A DNA stretch of 64,000 nt from Spirodela intermedia (GCA_902729315.2 LR746277.1:5027001-5091000); one strand, 5' to 3'. Positions 46,261-59,181 are shown, counted from the stretch's first letter. The notes: generated by a model not told the origin, from the sequence alone. Numbers and translations are program-made.

Positions 46261-49200
46261 ATGGGACTGATCGAGGACGGGGCGGTCTCTGGCGTCTTGC
46301 CGGAGGCGGAGTGCTTCGCCGTGCACTATCCGGGCTATCCCGCATCGGTTTCCCGCGCCGTGGAAACCCTTGGAGGCCTCGAAGAGATCGGCAAGGTGAC
46401 GGCCGCCTGAACCCTGTCGGATGGAATCCTAGGAGCCTCCATTTCGGACAATTTCTGATGCTTCTGCGTGATCTCAGAAGCGCAGCTTGGGCACCCGCCG
46501 GGTGGAAACTCGGCCGGAGAACCGGAATGATAGTCGCCTGGAGCTGCGGTTCCGCCCAGAGGACCCGTACTGTCACCCTGCCTTTGGTGATCTCCGGCCC
46601 TGCAGCGGTCTCCTCCTCAAGGTATCCAAAAAAAGGAAGAAGACGAAGAAGAAGAAGAAGAAGAAGAAGCAGAATACGAATAAGAAAGAGGAGGTAAAGC
46701 GGCAGGAGTCTTCTGAAAACGGGGATGCAGAGCAGGGTGAGTTTCACGTGGAGAATGAGGCGTCCGCTGCTGAATCCGTGCAATTATCCTGTAGCATAGT
46801 TGCCAGGGTGCACCATGCCTACCGCTTCGATGGTACGAGAGACTTATTCAACATTCGCAGTTCCGCGTTGTTCTCAAATCTTCATTTATCCTCTTCTGTT
46901 TCTTCTTGTGAGTGGTTCAGGTTTGGCGGACTACCAATTCGTAGTTCCAGTTCACGCAGCTAAGTCAAGGCAAACAAAGAGACGTTGGGACGATGTAGAG
47001 CCAATCATCGGTGTGCCATGTTCTTCCCCTGTTCTTACAAATATTATGTCTTAGAATCAAGGCGTTCGCTGTAGTTTCATGGTTTATTTACGCAGAGAAC
47101 GGTGGTCTGATGGATATGGAACAAGACGAGATGGTCATGCTGGTGCCCAAGCTGTTCTCAACGAAGGACATGCCGGATGAAATATTGTGAGATGAAATCT
47201 TTCTCATCTACTACAACAGCGTAATACGTGTTATGCGCTTTAAATGCCTGTTGGAATTGGATGTGCCGGGTTGGTCGCCCAAAGTCGAATCTGAGCCCAT
47301 TCACTGCAAAAGCCGTAGAGTGCACTGAAAAACCATGAAACACGCTGAAAAGCCAAATTTCTGGGCATAGTTACAGTGCTCCTGGTCACTTGTTTTCCAG
47401 AGGAAGGCCTGGAGATTCTATAAATTAAGACACTTACAGTGAATTTAGTTTTGCTTGTTCTTGAAATTCAAGTGGTTTTTGCTCATCTTACCACTTTCAT
47501 CTTGAAAATTGTGCTGTTTTTTCTTTTTGTTCTTTTTCATTTTTGTTGTCTCCTGTTTTCTACTTATTCTAGGCTCAGACCATCAGTGGGATCAGTATCA
47601 AAGCAGAAGCAGCAGCAGCAGCAGCAGGCAGTCGAAGAGCATAACTGGGAAGTAAGTACGCAGTAAATTTCTAGATAGGTTGCATATGACATCCACAAGG
47701 AACTTCTTTGATGTTTTTGAATGTTAGAAGTGGCTTCCTTTTCGTTGTGCTAGATCGATTGATCTGATGGTGCAACTATTTAATCATTTTGACGTAGGTT
47801 TTTGTGAATTTATTAACTTATGGAGGTGTTTCATTTAGCATACCTACCAGAAATGGATGAACACAAAACTTTATACAGGAATCTCCCCTGTGCAAGCAGA
47901 GTAAATATTTTATTTACTCCTCAAGTGTATTCACGTGGGTCCAATCATGAAATTCCAATTGAAAGAAGCCTATGGCTAAATGAAATTGAGTGCTAATCGT
48001 GGATTCCATTTTTATTTTATTTTATTTTATTTTATAGTATCTTATGTTTGAGAGTCGTTAAGCTTATTTGAGCCAAGAGATGTAGTACCAGAGTTGTGTT
48101 AATTCAATATTTTGGGTCTGAAGTTCATAAGCTTGCAATTTTTGGAAACTTTTCATCCATCTAGGGTAGTAATTGTTCCTAGAACCAAAAACTGGAAAAT
48201 TATGCAGTAATCGTTTCTGATCATTCCTGCCATTGTGGTCTGAAACATTTAAGCATGTTAGGGGCCACTGCGAGTCTCTGTCAATGAATGGGATGTTATG
48301 AAGGAGGAAGAAGCTCACGTACAGCCACTCAGTGGAATCTCGACTTGATCTATTAATGGTGTACATATTGTTATCATCAGCAGAAGGAAACTGTGGTCAT
48401 CTGGATTGCAACGAACCATAGATACATTCCTTTCATTTATAATTTCATCATCTTTTTCACTACTTTGATTTACGATTTCTTCTCTTTTGTTCGTCTGGTC
48501 TGAATTGCTATTAAATGTTATAAAAATATATATATCATTGCTTGAATCTATTCATAGTTGTTCTGAATTCACGTCCCAATCTCTGAATCGTTCTGGTTTT
48601 TTCTTCTTATTTCATTGCTCATCTGCAGATGGATATTGCCCCGTGCCTTAAACTTTCTTATGAGATAGCAGGTATCCTTTTTTGTCCAACTGTTATGATT
48701 TTGTGTAGATTATTGGCCCATTTCATTCAACCTGGCAACCCTTGTTGGTTTTTCTTTCGTGTTATGCCGGGGGGTTGTTAGGGTGTTTACTGAATGATGC
48801 CCTTTGTCATTCATTGGTTGACTTTCTATTCTGTTGTTGCTTTCTGCGTCGTGTCTGTCTTCGGACTTAAAAAATCGTAGCGGTCCCTGCAAAGGTTAAC
48901 TGGGAAGATCATATTCCTAAAGATTCGTTCGAGTGGGAGTGGCAGATGGCAGTGTCTAAACTATTTGACGAGCGACCTATATGGCCAAGGTGGTCACTTC
49001 TTGAACGCTTGCTTGATGATGGTGTTGCAGTCAGCTACAATCAGTTGAGAAGGTCCGTCCTTATGTGTTTCGGTTCTCCATTGTTCTTTAAGTTCTACTT
49101 ATTATTATTAAAAAAAAGGGGAAAATATTCATTTCTTATCGAGTTGACACATTTTTTTTTTTTACTATTATTAAAATTAACTCACTTCTTTTAATTCAGG

Positions 49201-49627
49201 TTGTTACCAAGAAGTGGATTCTACTTCTCTACTGGGCCTTTCGGCCAGTTTTGGATAAGAAAGGGTTATGATCCACGCATTGATCCCGAGTCGCGAGTGT
49301 AAGAATACTGATCTCAAAAATCTTTATGTATATATTTTTGGAAATTTGTGAGGGAGTATTTGGTCCTTTGAGGGATGAAATGGGAGAACTTCTAACTAAA
49401 CCTTCAATGAAAAGGTTTTAGATATGTTTTCTGCAATGTAGGTGCATATAAGTGCATGTATGATGTAGCGGAAGTAATTTGGAGGGTAATATTCATTGCA
49501 ATGATCGAAATTTCATGGTCAAAATCTCATAAAATTGGTCATAAAAAATCTCCAGATTACAATCAAGGAAGGTTGAAATGATAATATTGTCCATTCGAGT
49601 CTTTAATTTTCTATAGTCACATACATA

Positions 49628-49667
<40 letters not shown>

Positions 49668-52461
49668 TGGAACTGATGTGAGCTGGTTGACAGTTATCAA
49701 AGGGTTGAATTTCGTTTGCGTGATCTGCTACCAAGTTATGGAGGCGTCAACCTCAGTACTGTGTAAGTTTCTAGTCAGCTAGCATTTGACTTTTTCTATC
49801 TGAGATCTCTCTAAGTTTTCCATCTATTGGCCTATGTTGTGGCAATTCCACCCAGAAGGTAATGGGTTACTGCTACAGCACGTCAAATGATAAAGTGGTA
49901 ATAAGTTTTAAAGAATCAATTGATTCATGGTTAAATCCCGCCATGATGCATTTAATCACAATTTTAACTAAGCAAGGGATCATCTGATGCTGCTACATTA
50001 AGCAGATACGAAGCGGGTGACTTTGCAATGATGGGTTCAGACCAGAAATATTCAGGCGTAAATACCAATCACGAGTGAGTTTTTTCTTTTCTTGGAAGTT
50101 CCCCTCACCTCTCCCTTGTGCTCTGAGGAGCCTGCTTTTCACCAGTCAGCTTTTCATGCCTTCTGTTGACATGTCCACGATACTTGCTTTCAATAGGGAG
50201 AATGATGGATCCATTGCCCAAAAACTATCCCGTGTAATACATGTTCTAATCTCCTTTGCTTTGCTTTCAATAGGGTTCCTGTGCCATGTGCTGTAAGTGC
50301 AGATTTCACATTGCATGCATAAATCTAAAGCTTATCTACGTCTTTTATTTGAGCCCATCCTGGACAATGGAAGCAGAATTGAACTTGTGGGTTTCTACCA
50401 AAGCATTGCAATGTCAACAAAAAAAAAATCTGTCTACTGATTCAATATAATAAATCAATAGTGTAGAGGTTTTATTCATAATTTAGGTGTGCTTCTTGTT
50501 GAAACCCCTCCCAGTTTACTGGAATGACCATGGAAATCACAGGGTTGGTCAACCTATCATGCAGTTCCTTAGGTCAGCTGGTTGACCCAGAATTGAAGCA
50601 CTTGTAATATTTAATGGTGGATTTTTCTCCAAGTAGGATGAAGCAGACATGGAAGGATATATGCCGTTTTCAAGCATTCCCCAAGAAGAGCTGCACCTTG
50701 CAGCTCTTTGAACTCCATGATGAGTACATTCAGCAAAAAATGACAGACACTCCACAGCAGACAACTTGCACAGTAAGTTTCTCCCTGGTTGATGCCATGC
50801 TTTCTGCCGTGAGTCTTTTGAACTCTCTGATTGCTTTCTCTGGTTTTTTTGAATAGCTTTTATGAACTGGTTACAACTGTAAATAATTCCATTGGGGTCC
50901 TTTTTTAGGGGCCCTAATCTTGGATACATGAGGGAAAACATACATTGGCCTAATAATTTATCGAATTCGTTAACATTTTTCTATATATATATTTTGTGAT
51001 TTTGCACTCTCTGTCCATGTGAGCTATCTTCTGTTGCTTGGGTTTCAATCTGAGATTAGATTGCCCCTTCAAACACAATGTGGCCATTTAATGACCACTA
51101 TATCTTTGTAAACTATCAGGGAATTAACATCAGTTATATCATACAGTTTGAGATTATAAGCTGAAATACTAAAGATGGTTGACCGAATAAAATTGAATTC
51201 TATGATTCTTTTATTTTTTTCCCCAACAAGCATCTTTTCCCTTAATATATTGTTCTAAGGCTAGTTTTTCTTTTCTTTTTTTAGTAAAAAAAATTACAAC
51301 TCCATGCTGACGATTTGGAGTATTCACCCCGCCATGTTTGTTGGCAGCATTCAACAGGATGGTTCTCGAGGTCTACATTTGAATTACTGAGTCTGCGTGT
51401 CAAGATAAGATTTCTTTCTGTATTTCCAAGGAAGGGAGCTCAGAAGCTGCTGAAGTCTCTGCGTGAACGTTTTGAGAAGCTGAAGAGGCTTGAGATTCTC
51501 AACAGAGAGCAGGGGCGTGATGGTCAGGATGGAGACTCAAACAAGGGACTGCAGCCTGGTATCCTTCCTCCATTCATATTCATTTAATATTTTCTATTGT
51601 TTCATGGTGGGCCATTTCGGATATGTGCTGATGATAACATGGCTGGTGGTTTTAGGGCATGCGGACTGTGCTGACGATGGATTTGCGGCAAATGAAGCAG
51701 AGGACAATTCAGAGGAAGGGGAGGAAGAAGAGGAGCTAGATGAATATGGGTCTCAGCCCAGGGTAATCAGAGTCTCAATCTATCTGATGATGCAACACTG
51801 TTTTCTTCTTACGACTCATTCCGACATGATCTTCTTACAGGGGGATGAAAATGGAAGATGCTCTCTAGATGCTGGTTCCCGTATCCTCTTACTGTTTTAT
51901 CTCATCACAAATTCTCTTACCCCGAACTTAAATCGATCGTTTTATGTCTCCGGTTTTTCCTTTCATTTCTTGAACAATTATGTCAGGGAAGACAACTTTA
52001 GTTTCGACATTTTAGAAAGGGATAACTCTAAATAAATTTTCATTCTGGTCTAACAGATTATGAAAAAACCATCATGAATGCTTCTATGGAAATGAATATG
52101 GACAATCATAGTCAATAAAAAAAATGCATAGAAATTAGTGCTGAATGGGGTCAAAATTTGGGAATTTGATGCATTAATCACCCGATCTTACAATCTTTTG
52201 CTGTGAAGGTTGTGCATTCTTGCTACTCTCTGCCTTTGGTTGAATTTTTTTCCCTTAACGGAAGCAGATATTGTGGGAGAAAACATCAACACCAATTATC
52301 TGCAGGAGCTTTTGTGCACTAAAATTATCGAAGGTGAAGATTATCCACCTAATGAAGATGTCGGAGGTGCCGTGTCCAGTGAAGGCGAATACCAAATATA
52401 TGAGCAGGACAGCGACGACGATGATAATAATTACTTAGATGATGAGGATGCTGATTCTTAA
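46261..52461 (+). CDS. GTF3C5: General transcription factor 3C polypeptide 5 (TFIIIC subunit 5)
   Basis: Subunit of TFIIIC (tau95/TFIIIC63 homologue), which helps recognise box A of tRNA genes for RNA polymerase III. Fourteen exons: 46261-46395, 46478-46832, 46921-47010, 47096-47186, 47573-47651, 48629-48671, 48881-49052, 49200-49298, 49694-49762, 50637-50772, 51348-51558, 51656-51762, 51841-51874 and 52268-52461; 604 residues in frame. The N-terminus MGLIEDGAVSGVLPEAECFA and the AVHYPGYPASVSRAVETLGG block are diagnostic, followed by LELRFRPEDPYCHPAFG. Further on come WEWQMAVSKLFDERPIWPR, FGQFWIRKGYDPR, LQLFELHDEYIQQ and TGWFSRSTFELLSLRV. The last about 90 residues are highly acidic. A Lys run (residues about 96-114) comes from an AAG microsatellite, and a Gln run (about 236-241) comes from CAG repeats. 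In-frame upstream ATGs exist, but 46261 fits the family start. Confidence 0.95.
46637..46671 (+). repeat. AAG microsatellite coding for polylysine
   Basis: A run of (AAG)n within exon 2 of TFIIIC5, giving an extra basic tract that the family does not need at this position. Confidence 0.85.
49634..49665. repeat. TA microsatellite in a TFIIIC5 intron
   Basis: About 32 bp of perfect TA dinucleotides between exons 8 and 9. Confidence 0.95.
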
Positions 52462-52620
52462 CAAGAACACGAAAACATCACAGCGTAGGACGAGCCTGAC
52501 AAGAATTGATTACCAGCCATTTTCGATGGCAGGATGAAATTTTGCTATCATATTTCATAATCAAATAAGGTATATATGGTGAAGAACTGTACCTGGAATG
52601 GCATAATCAAGCTGAGGATG

Positions 52621-55600
52621 CTACAATCTCTGTCCGACGTTTGGTTTTCCTGGTGTTGCCGTCCCTTTGAACTGAGCCCACTTGGGCTCCCCACTTGCTG
52701 TTTCAATCAATCCCAGTGAATCATGTGGACCTGAAGCTTCTGTTTCTTGGAGATTAACATCCACGGATTCAATGCCTCGAGCCGGGCCATCGGTTGGTGT
52801 GAGAGTGCCCTCGTATGAAAGAAACTGGATGACTTTTGGCTGATTATCATCTGCAAGTGAGACCAATGCCATGCCGTCCCTGGGGCCATTCTGGAGCGGC
52901 ACGAATGCAGTGTAAATTGAAAACCTTGATGCGTGGTCTGTGACGGCAAAGGCTTTGCTGTCACCCAACATCAATGACTTGTACACTTTTCCGGTGGATC
53001 CATTGTATAATAAAAGCATCAGCTTGGTTGCATCAATTGACGGATCGGCCATGATTTCCACGAACTGTTGGTTTCAGAATTTAGAGGTGAATGTGAGGGT
53101 CTAGTTTAATCATGGAAGTATATGGGGCATGTGACCAAGATATAATATGAATAATATGTACCTCATTTTCGTCCTTCCCTTTGTTGTCATAGTGGAATTC
53201 ATTTATCCATGCCATCGAGGATTTGTAAGTTAGCAAGCTCCTGCTCTGAGTTTGCTTCCATATGAGATTGGCGTACTCTGGGTGGTCAATGAAAGGATTT
53301 CTGTTGTGTTGGTACAGCCTGCATACTCTTTCGTTCCTCAACTTCTCAGCTTTTGATGGCGGGTCGAATTCATTCCACTTCAGCAACGTGGAGAGGAGTC
53401 CCATTTCTCTGTTCTCTATAAGAGATTATAGCATTCATAAGTCAGTAAACAGTTCATCACGGACAAACACTTCAGAGTAGGATCTTCAAAACCTAATCAC
53501 CACCGATAATCATGTTTCCATCATGGAATGGTATCAAGTACTTTTCTAGCTTTAGAAATCCCATAGAAATTGGATGACTCGGTTCGAGAAGCTACGATTT
53601 CTTGGGGAAACTTTTGAATATAAAATGGTATTACTTTCAGTCGAAGAATTTCGTCAACCTCAATGGACATCCAGTGGTTGTTACCAGTCCAAATGTCGGA
53701 CGAAATGCCTTTCAAGGACAAGTGTCAGACGATCTCACATCTCTGTATACGACTGCAAAATCTACCATAAAATCCCAGCAACGATGTGTTTAACCTCTCC
53801 TTCCCAATTCTCTCCTAATTTTCATGGGGTTTCCTTCAAAAATAGGCAGATGATCTGTTGATTGACTATTCTTCGTAGAAAAAAGATCATTCCTGTATAG
53901 TAACATATTGACCTTCCAATAGAGTAAAAACTATTACCAACCTTTCGTTTAAGTCAAATCCTAGTCTCTGCACTTAGAATGTTTATGGCATGAGTTTTAG
54001 AAAATGAGTAGTAGCACGTTTATGTTTTGGACAAGAGCCGAAAGATCTTCTCAAGCAACAGTTCTCGCCTGCATAACCAACAAAAATGGAGCTTTATTTT
54101 CCTTGGATTAGTTGAGGACTCACTGATATTCGGTGAATCGGACAGCTTCAAATGGGGGCCCTCACCAGGTTGGTACATTCCGTAGGAGACAGCCATATAC
54201 ATCAGAGACCTTGCCACGTCACCCCTCACCTGAATATCACCACCGAGTTACAATAAGTACAGTGCAGTTCTAAGATGCCCTCATTTGGATAAACAGCATG
54301 ATCCAAAAATAATTCTGTGTTGCGGGATCGAAGGCCCATGACTATTTGACGAGAAGCACAAAACTGCTGCAAAAAGAGACGTTGAGGAAGCCAAGAACAG
54401 AGATAGAAAAGAGGATCACGAAAAGTTTTCTATCCAAATACTTTCTTTATTTCAGTAGATATTCTGGAGGTTATGCACGTCCGGGGACATACATATCAGG
54501 TGGTTCAGTTACTTGAAGGTTACATATGTTTCTATCGATCTTCATGGAAGATGATGTATTACATTTAACGAAGAAGCTGGACAAATAAATGGCAGAGCAA
54601 GCCCTTACTAGTGCATATACTACATCCAGGGTACGAGGATGACACAAGAAATGATAACTAACGGTGAGCTCGGCGCATTATTTCCAATACCTTTTGGTCA
54701 AAAAAAGAGTTTTCAAAATGCTACAGCTATTATCCTTTCCATCCATCAAAAATTAAATTTCCTTTGAAGAAGAAATTCAAAGGAGCCTACCCTGTTGTGG
54801 CTTCTTTGAATTGATTTCATTCCAGTTTACTTTTCCTTTGGGATTTGAACATATCTTGAAAATTTCTTCAAGAATTTGAATGTTATTGTACACTCCCATG
54901 TAAGTAATTATACGATTTTTACATTGATGTAAAACAAGTAATAGGCCACATATCCATGCTTTAGTTGTGTAGAAACCAGATCGTAACTGCTAGGACACAG
55001 CGTTGAACCTGGAAGGGTGGAGCCCATTTTTTGCTGTCTGCTTCTGTATCAGGAGCAGCTTCGCGGTTCGCTGGTCGTAAACACACGTTTGATTCAGAAA
55101 CACACTCACCATAGTATTTGTTTCCCCTTGATGAATTTACTGGAACGAAACTCCATACTGTCAGCGATTATACCATAAAGCATGGATAGAATGAACAACG
55201 CGAAATCATTTTCGTCGGCAAAAGGCAAATACAAGCTAACAAATTTTTCACAATCCTGTGTTTTAATGATACCAAAATCACTCATTAATAAATCGGCACC
55301 TTGTACAACTGTGAGCTTAGGGAATGGTAAAGCAAAGACCAACCTATCATTCATGCATGCTTACAATTCACAACCAATTTCAGTAAGAGTTGTTGTTTCC
55401 ATTAATCTTACTGTTGACATCCGCAGGGCGAAGATTATGTAAATCTGTCAAGGAGGGCTTGTCTATCAGTCCGTACGATCGAGGCCACAGGTGTTCTCCT
55501 GGAAACAAGTAAGTAATTGCCATGAAAACAATCGCTATGGACCTCACGAGAAAGGCAATGACCTTCAAAGCATGCAGATAGAGGGTCACTGTCAAATGTT

Positions 55601-56850
55601 AACACTTCAAGCATCATACATGACTTTCAAACGTTAAGGGAGTAATTGGCTGAATCTCTATAGCTCTGTGACTATTTTCTATTCTAAAGCTAATTGATCC
55701 CCCACTTTTTTCCCTTTATTTTTTGTGTTCTGGCGTCGATTTAAGAAGTTTCTTCCTTGATCTTTCGTTCCGTCTCCCTTTCTCAACTTCCTACAACCTA
55801 CGCACGTTTTCATATCAGCTATATTATTAGGCCAAGGTGGATATAAGTTTCCATCTGAATTCAACTTTTTGTCTGAACGCTCAGGGCTGTATAAAAGAGT
55901 TCCTAAAAGGCTGCAGATTGTGACTTGTACACCTAAAGAGAGAGAGAGAGAGAGAGAAAGTTATATCAGACGAAACTCCTGGACAACCTCCATTCATCCG
56001 AAACGATGGAACATCCTGAAGCGAGATTGAGATCACATTGTGGGAACTCACTGTTCCAGCCTTCCGATTTTCCTGCCAGCGTCTTTGATACAGCTCTCAA
56101 AGAGTATATCTCGATTCTGCGGAACATTGTCAAAAGATGATAACCATTGGTAGCATCTCATTAATGAAAAAAAAATTAGAGCCTGAGATATATTCAACGT
56201 CTACATACACGTCTGAAGAGTGCTCGGGGTCACTGGGGTCGGCGGCGTCCAGTATTTTGAGAGCGTCCCACACCTGTTCATCGTGACCTTAACGATAATG
56301 TTTGCTCGAGAATAGCTCATTCGACGATCGGACAAAACCATTTTCGCGGCACCTCTTTGTAAGTCAATGACCGATGAGCAGAGACAACGGCGCTCAACCG
56401 TCTCATCAACGCGGCACCGTCCAATCCCTCCAGACCAGCATAGTATCCCGCGACGTCCTCACACGAATACGTCTCTAGACTGGACAGTCTGCCGTCGACG
56501 CTGGCCGCCGAGATACCCGCACCGAAGCAAAAGAGAGCGGCGGCGATGGCCGCCACGATCTTCCTCGCCAGCCTTTGGACGCCGTCAGGGAACTCAAACT
56601 GGGACCTCAGAGGCAAAATCCTCACCACTTCACCCCTCCCGCTCTCCTTTCCTTGAAACCAGAACTTCGCGATCGGCGGCTTGGGGGACCGGCCGACAAG
56701 CCACCGCGAAGCCGCGCCGTGATGGAAGAGGATGAAACGATCAGATCGGAGGCGCCCGTCGCTCCTGGTCTTGGCAAACACGGCGGCGCTCTGGAGGGAG
56801 GCCAGTGCATTCCGATGGGAAGGCAGAGGCGCCACGGCGGAGCTCGCCAT
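52621..56850 (-). CDS. Endonuclease I family nuclease with lamin-tail-like C-terminal domain
   Basis: Eight exons: 56353-56850, 56209-56273, 56052-56116, 55412-55498, 55009-55139, 54124-54229, 53162-53415 and 52621-53064; 549 residues in frame. The N-terminal 150 residues contain a basic leader and one hydrophobic segment (KIVAAIAAALFCFGAGISAA), suggesting targeting to a membrane or organelle. The middle is a bacterial Bsn/EndA-like Endonuclease I domain: EIYSLRAVSKTLAGKSEGWN, REHLWPRSYG (His212), TDLHNLRPADVN (His230), NSSRGNKYYGEC, VRGDVARSLMYMAV and ERVCRLYQHNRNPFIDHPEY. These are the beta-beta-alpha metal finger residues expected for Mg2+-dependent cleavage of DNA or RNA. The C-terminal exon encodes a beta-rich lamin-tail-like domain (FVEIMADPS, VIQFLSYEG, GPARGIESVDV). 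The start is uncertain: in-frame ATGs lie at 56850, 56889 and further upstream. MASSAVAPLP at 56850 is chosen because it looks like a targeting peptide. Confidence 0.9.
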
Positions 56851-56889
56851 CCCCGCGTCCCCACGGGATAAGTCCTCGAGTCCGTTCAT

Positions 56890-58198
56890 TTCAAATTTAT
56901 TGCAGTTTGCTGAGAGAGAGCGGAGTTTTTCTGTGACACATGCGTTACTTCCTTTTTTGGTAATAACAATTGCCAAACGGTGGTGGCACGTGTGAGTTGC
57001 CGGGGCTAACCTTCCTGAGCCCGGTCCGAGCGTGGGTCCGAACCCCTTCCACAGCCCCCCGGACATGGCTTGAGAGAGACCTTCGCGAGCCGGTGGCAAG
57101 GAGGGCTATTAGACAAAGTACGATTTTACCCTTTTTAAAGGAAAAACTGAATTATAGAACATAATGTTTTAGTAAGGGCGTTTTAATTATAAAATTATGA
57201 ATATAATTAAGTTAGGTGTTTAGGCTAATTTGACCTGGTTGATGATGCTCTTAATTACAATATTTTGAACAATAAAGTGTAGATCGGATATTATTATGGC
57301 ACAATATATTCTATAATTATCGTGCTTTGATATTAAAGCTAATCATCATATTTCTTGGAAAGTAAGCTTATGTCATTGGCAATGGATCTATGGATAGTTA
57401 TTGTTTAATCGTTTTTATATCACTAAAATCTCTTATAACCAAAGAACCATTCAGAGGTAAGATTTTTTTTTATCAAATACTGGCTTGGTAGTCAGTATTA
57501 TTATAAGATTTTTTTAAAAAAAATAAAAATTAGAGTTGCCCATGAAAAATATTGATTTCCCATCCATTTTCTCTTGCAATGAGAACTTTATTTCTGATAT
57601 TTAAATTTCTGCAAAACCACATAATTTTTAATTAAAAAAGTTATTAATTTTTTTTATTAGGATTCAGTGAGGGAAAATCTAAAAATATAATTTCTTGTTA
57701 AATGATTAACGGGAATTTGTTAGTTAATAAGCATAGAAGAATCCGAAAATTTATTGAAAAATAAAGTGGCTTGTTATTTAACAATAAATATCAGAAAAAC
57801 CAATCTCTCGTCGAATAATATATCGGAGGCTTGCTTGATCTTTAGTGGGGGACGGAGATGCCCGCCATTGATCAAGGCCCAGAGCTGTTTCCGGGAGGAA
57901 GCAGAGGGGAAGATGGGGAGGGGGAAGAATATCTGGCGGGAGGAGCCAGGGAGGACGACCGGCCCCATTGGCTCCAAATAGGCAGGGCGTCGAACCGTGG
58001 CCAGAAGCCCTGACCGGCGGCGCGATCCTCAGGGCCGTCTTTGCCTTCGCCGCCGCTCATCTTAGCTATGGCAGCTACGGAATCTGGGGAAACCGGGTCT
58101 CCCCTTCCCTCTTTCTCTTCATCACCACCACCACCACCACCACCGCCATCATCATTTTCTTCTTCTTCTTCTTCTTCTTCTTCTTCTTCTTCTTCTTC
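56890..58198. other. Divergent intergenic region between nuclease and XTH, no gene seen
   Basis: The left part is the nuclease 5' flank. The range 57130-57800 is strongly AT-rich. From 57840 the sequence becomes GC-rich, leading to the XTH start. The stretch directly before that ATG is a CAC microsatellite followed by a TTC microsatellite (about 58120-58198). Confidence 0.45.
58120..58198 (+). repeat. CAC then TTC microsatellites abutting an XTH start codon
   Basis: About 25 bp of CAC/ACC repeats (to about 58145) and about 40 bp of TTC repeats end immediately before the ATG at 58199. They would lie in the 5' UTR. Confidence 0.9.
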
Positions 58199-59181
58199 AT
58201 GTCACAGCTCCAGGTCTTGTGCCGGTCGATGCCGGCGACGTGGCTGGTTGCGTTGGTGAGCTGGCTGGTGGTCGGCGTCGCCCGAGGGGGCAGCTTCTCC
58301 GAGGACGTTGAGATAGTATGGGGGGAGAGCAAGGCCAAGATATTCAATCACGGGGAGCTCCTGGAGCTCTCCCTGGACAAGGACTCCGGCTCCGCCTTCA
58401 AGTCCAGGAACGAGTACCTCTTCGGCAGGATTGACATGCAACTGAAGCTCGTCGCCGGCAACTCCGCCGGCACCGTCAAGACCTACTACGTACGAGCCAT
58501 GGGACCACCTTCACAACCCTCTCCTCCAGCGTCATCCTCGAATTGATCCATGGCCGCCGCCGCCTATCGCCCTTGCAGACGACCTCTCTCGGGGACGCCC
58601 ACGACGAGATCGACTTCGAGTTCCTCGGCAACGTCACCGGTCAGCCCTACATCCTCCACACGAACGTGTTCTCCCAAGGAAAAGGAAACCGGGAGATTCA
58701 ATTCTACCTCTGGTTTGACCCCACAAGGAACTTCCACACATATTCCATCCTCTGGAACCCGCAGCACATCATGTACACTACCCAAACCCTAACTCTTCTT
58801 CTTCTTCTTCTCGCGTTCATCGTCGTCGGGATCCTCATAAGGGACTTCAAGAACAGCGAGCACAAGGGGGTGCCGTTCCCGAAGAGCCAGCCGATGAGGA
58901 TCCGAGGCAGCCTGTGGGGCGCGGAGGGCTGGGAGACGAGGGGCGGGCTGGAAAAGACGGACTGGTCTGAGGCGCCGTTCATGGCCTTCTACAGGAACCT
59001 GCAGACAGATGGATGCGTGGGCTGGACCTACCCCTACAGCATGTCGAGGACCTGGTTCAAGCAGGAGCTGGACGCTCATCAGCGAAGGCAGATGAGGTGG
59101 GTGAAGAAGAGGTTCATGATCTGCGACTACTGCGCCGACGTGAGGAGATTCGCCAGGGGGCTGCCAACCGAATGCAGCTAG
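58199..59181 (+). CDS. XTH: Xyloglucan endotransglucosylase/hydrolase with retained mini-intron
   Basis: GH16 secreted cell-wall enzyme that cuts and rejoins xyloglucan. Exons 58199-58489 and 58579-59181 give 297 residues. The leader [20 protein letters not shown] (second Met at 58229) is a typical signal peptide. [10 protein letters not shown] and [18 protein letters not shown] precede the catalytic motif [11 protein letters not shown] (Glu107 nucleophile, Asp109, Glu111 acid/base), followed directly by NVTG, the usual N-glycosylation site. [20 protein letters not shown] and DWSEAPF follow, then the C-terminal [20 protein letters not shown]. Where related genes have an intron after WNPQHI, this one has only 42 bp (58773-58814) with a GT start, a CTAAC and a CTT tract but no AG. 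Read through in frame, it inserts 14 residues ([14 protein letters not shown]). Whether the product folds is doubtful. The loop between GCV and the final helix is shorter than in the neighbouring XTH. Confidence 0.9.

Noticed and set aside
46097..46783. 228-codon minus-strand open frame opposite the first TFIIIC5 exons
   Set aside because: It overlaps exons with strong family matches on the plus strand and has only Leu/Pro/Arg-rich low complexity, partly from the AAG microsatellite read backwards.
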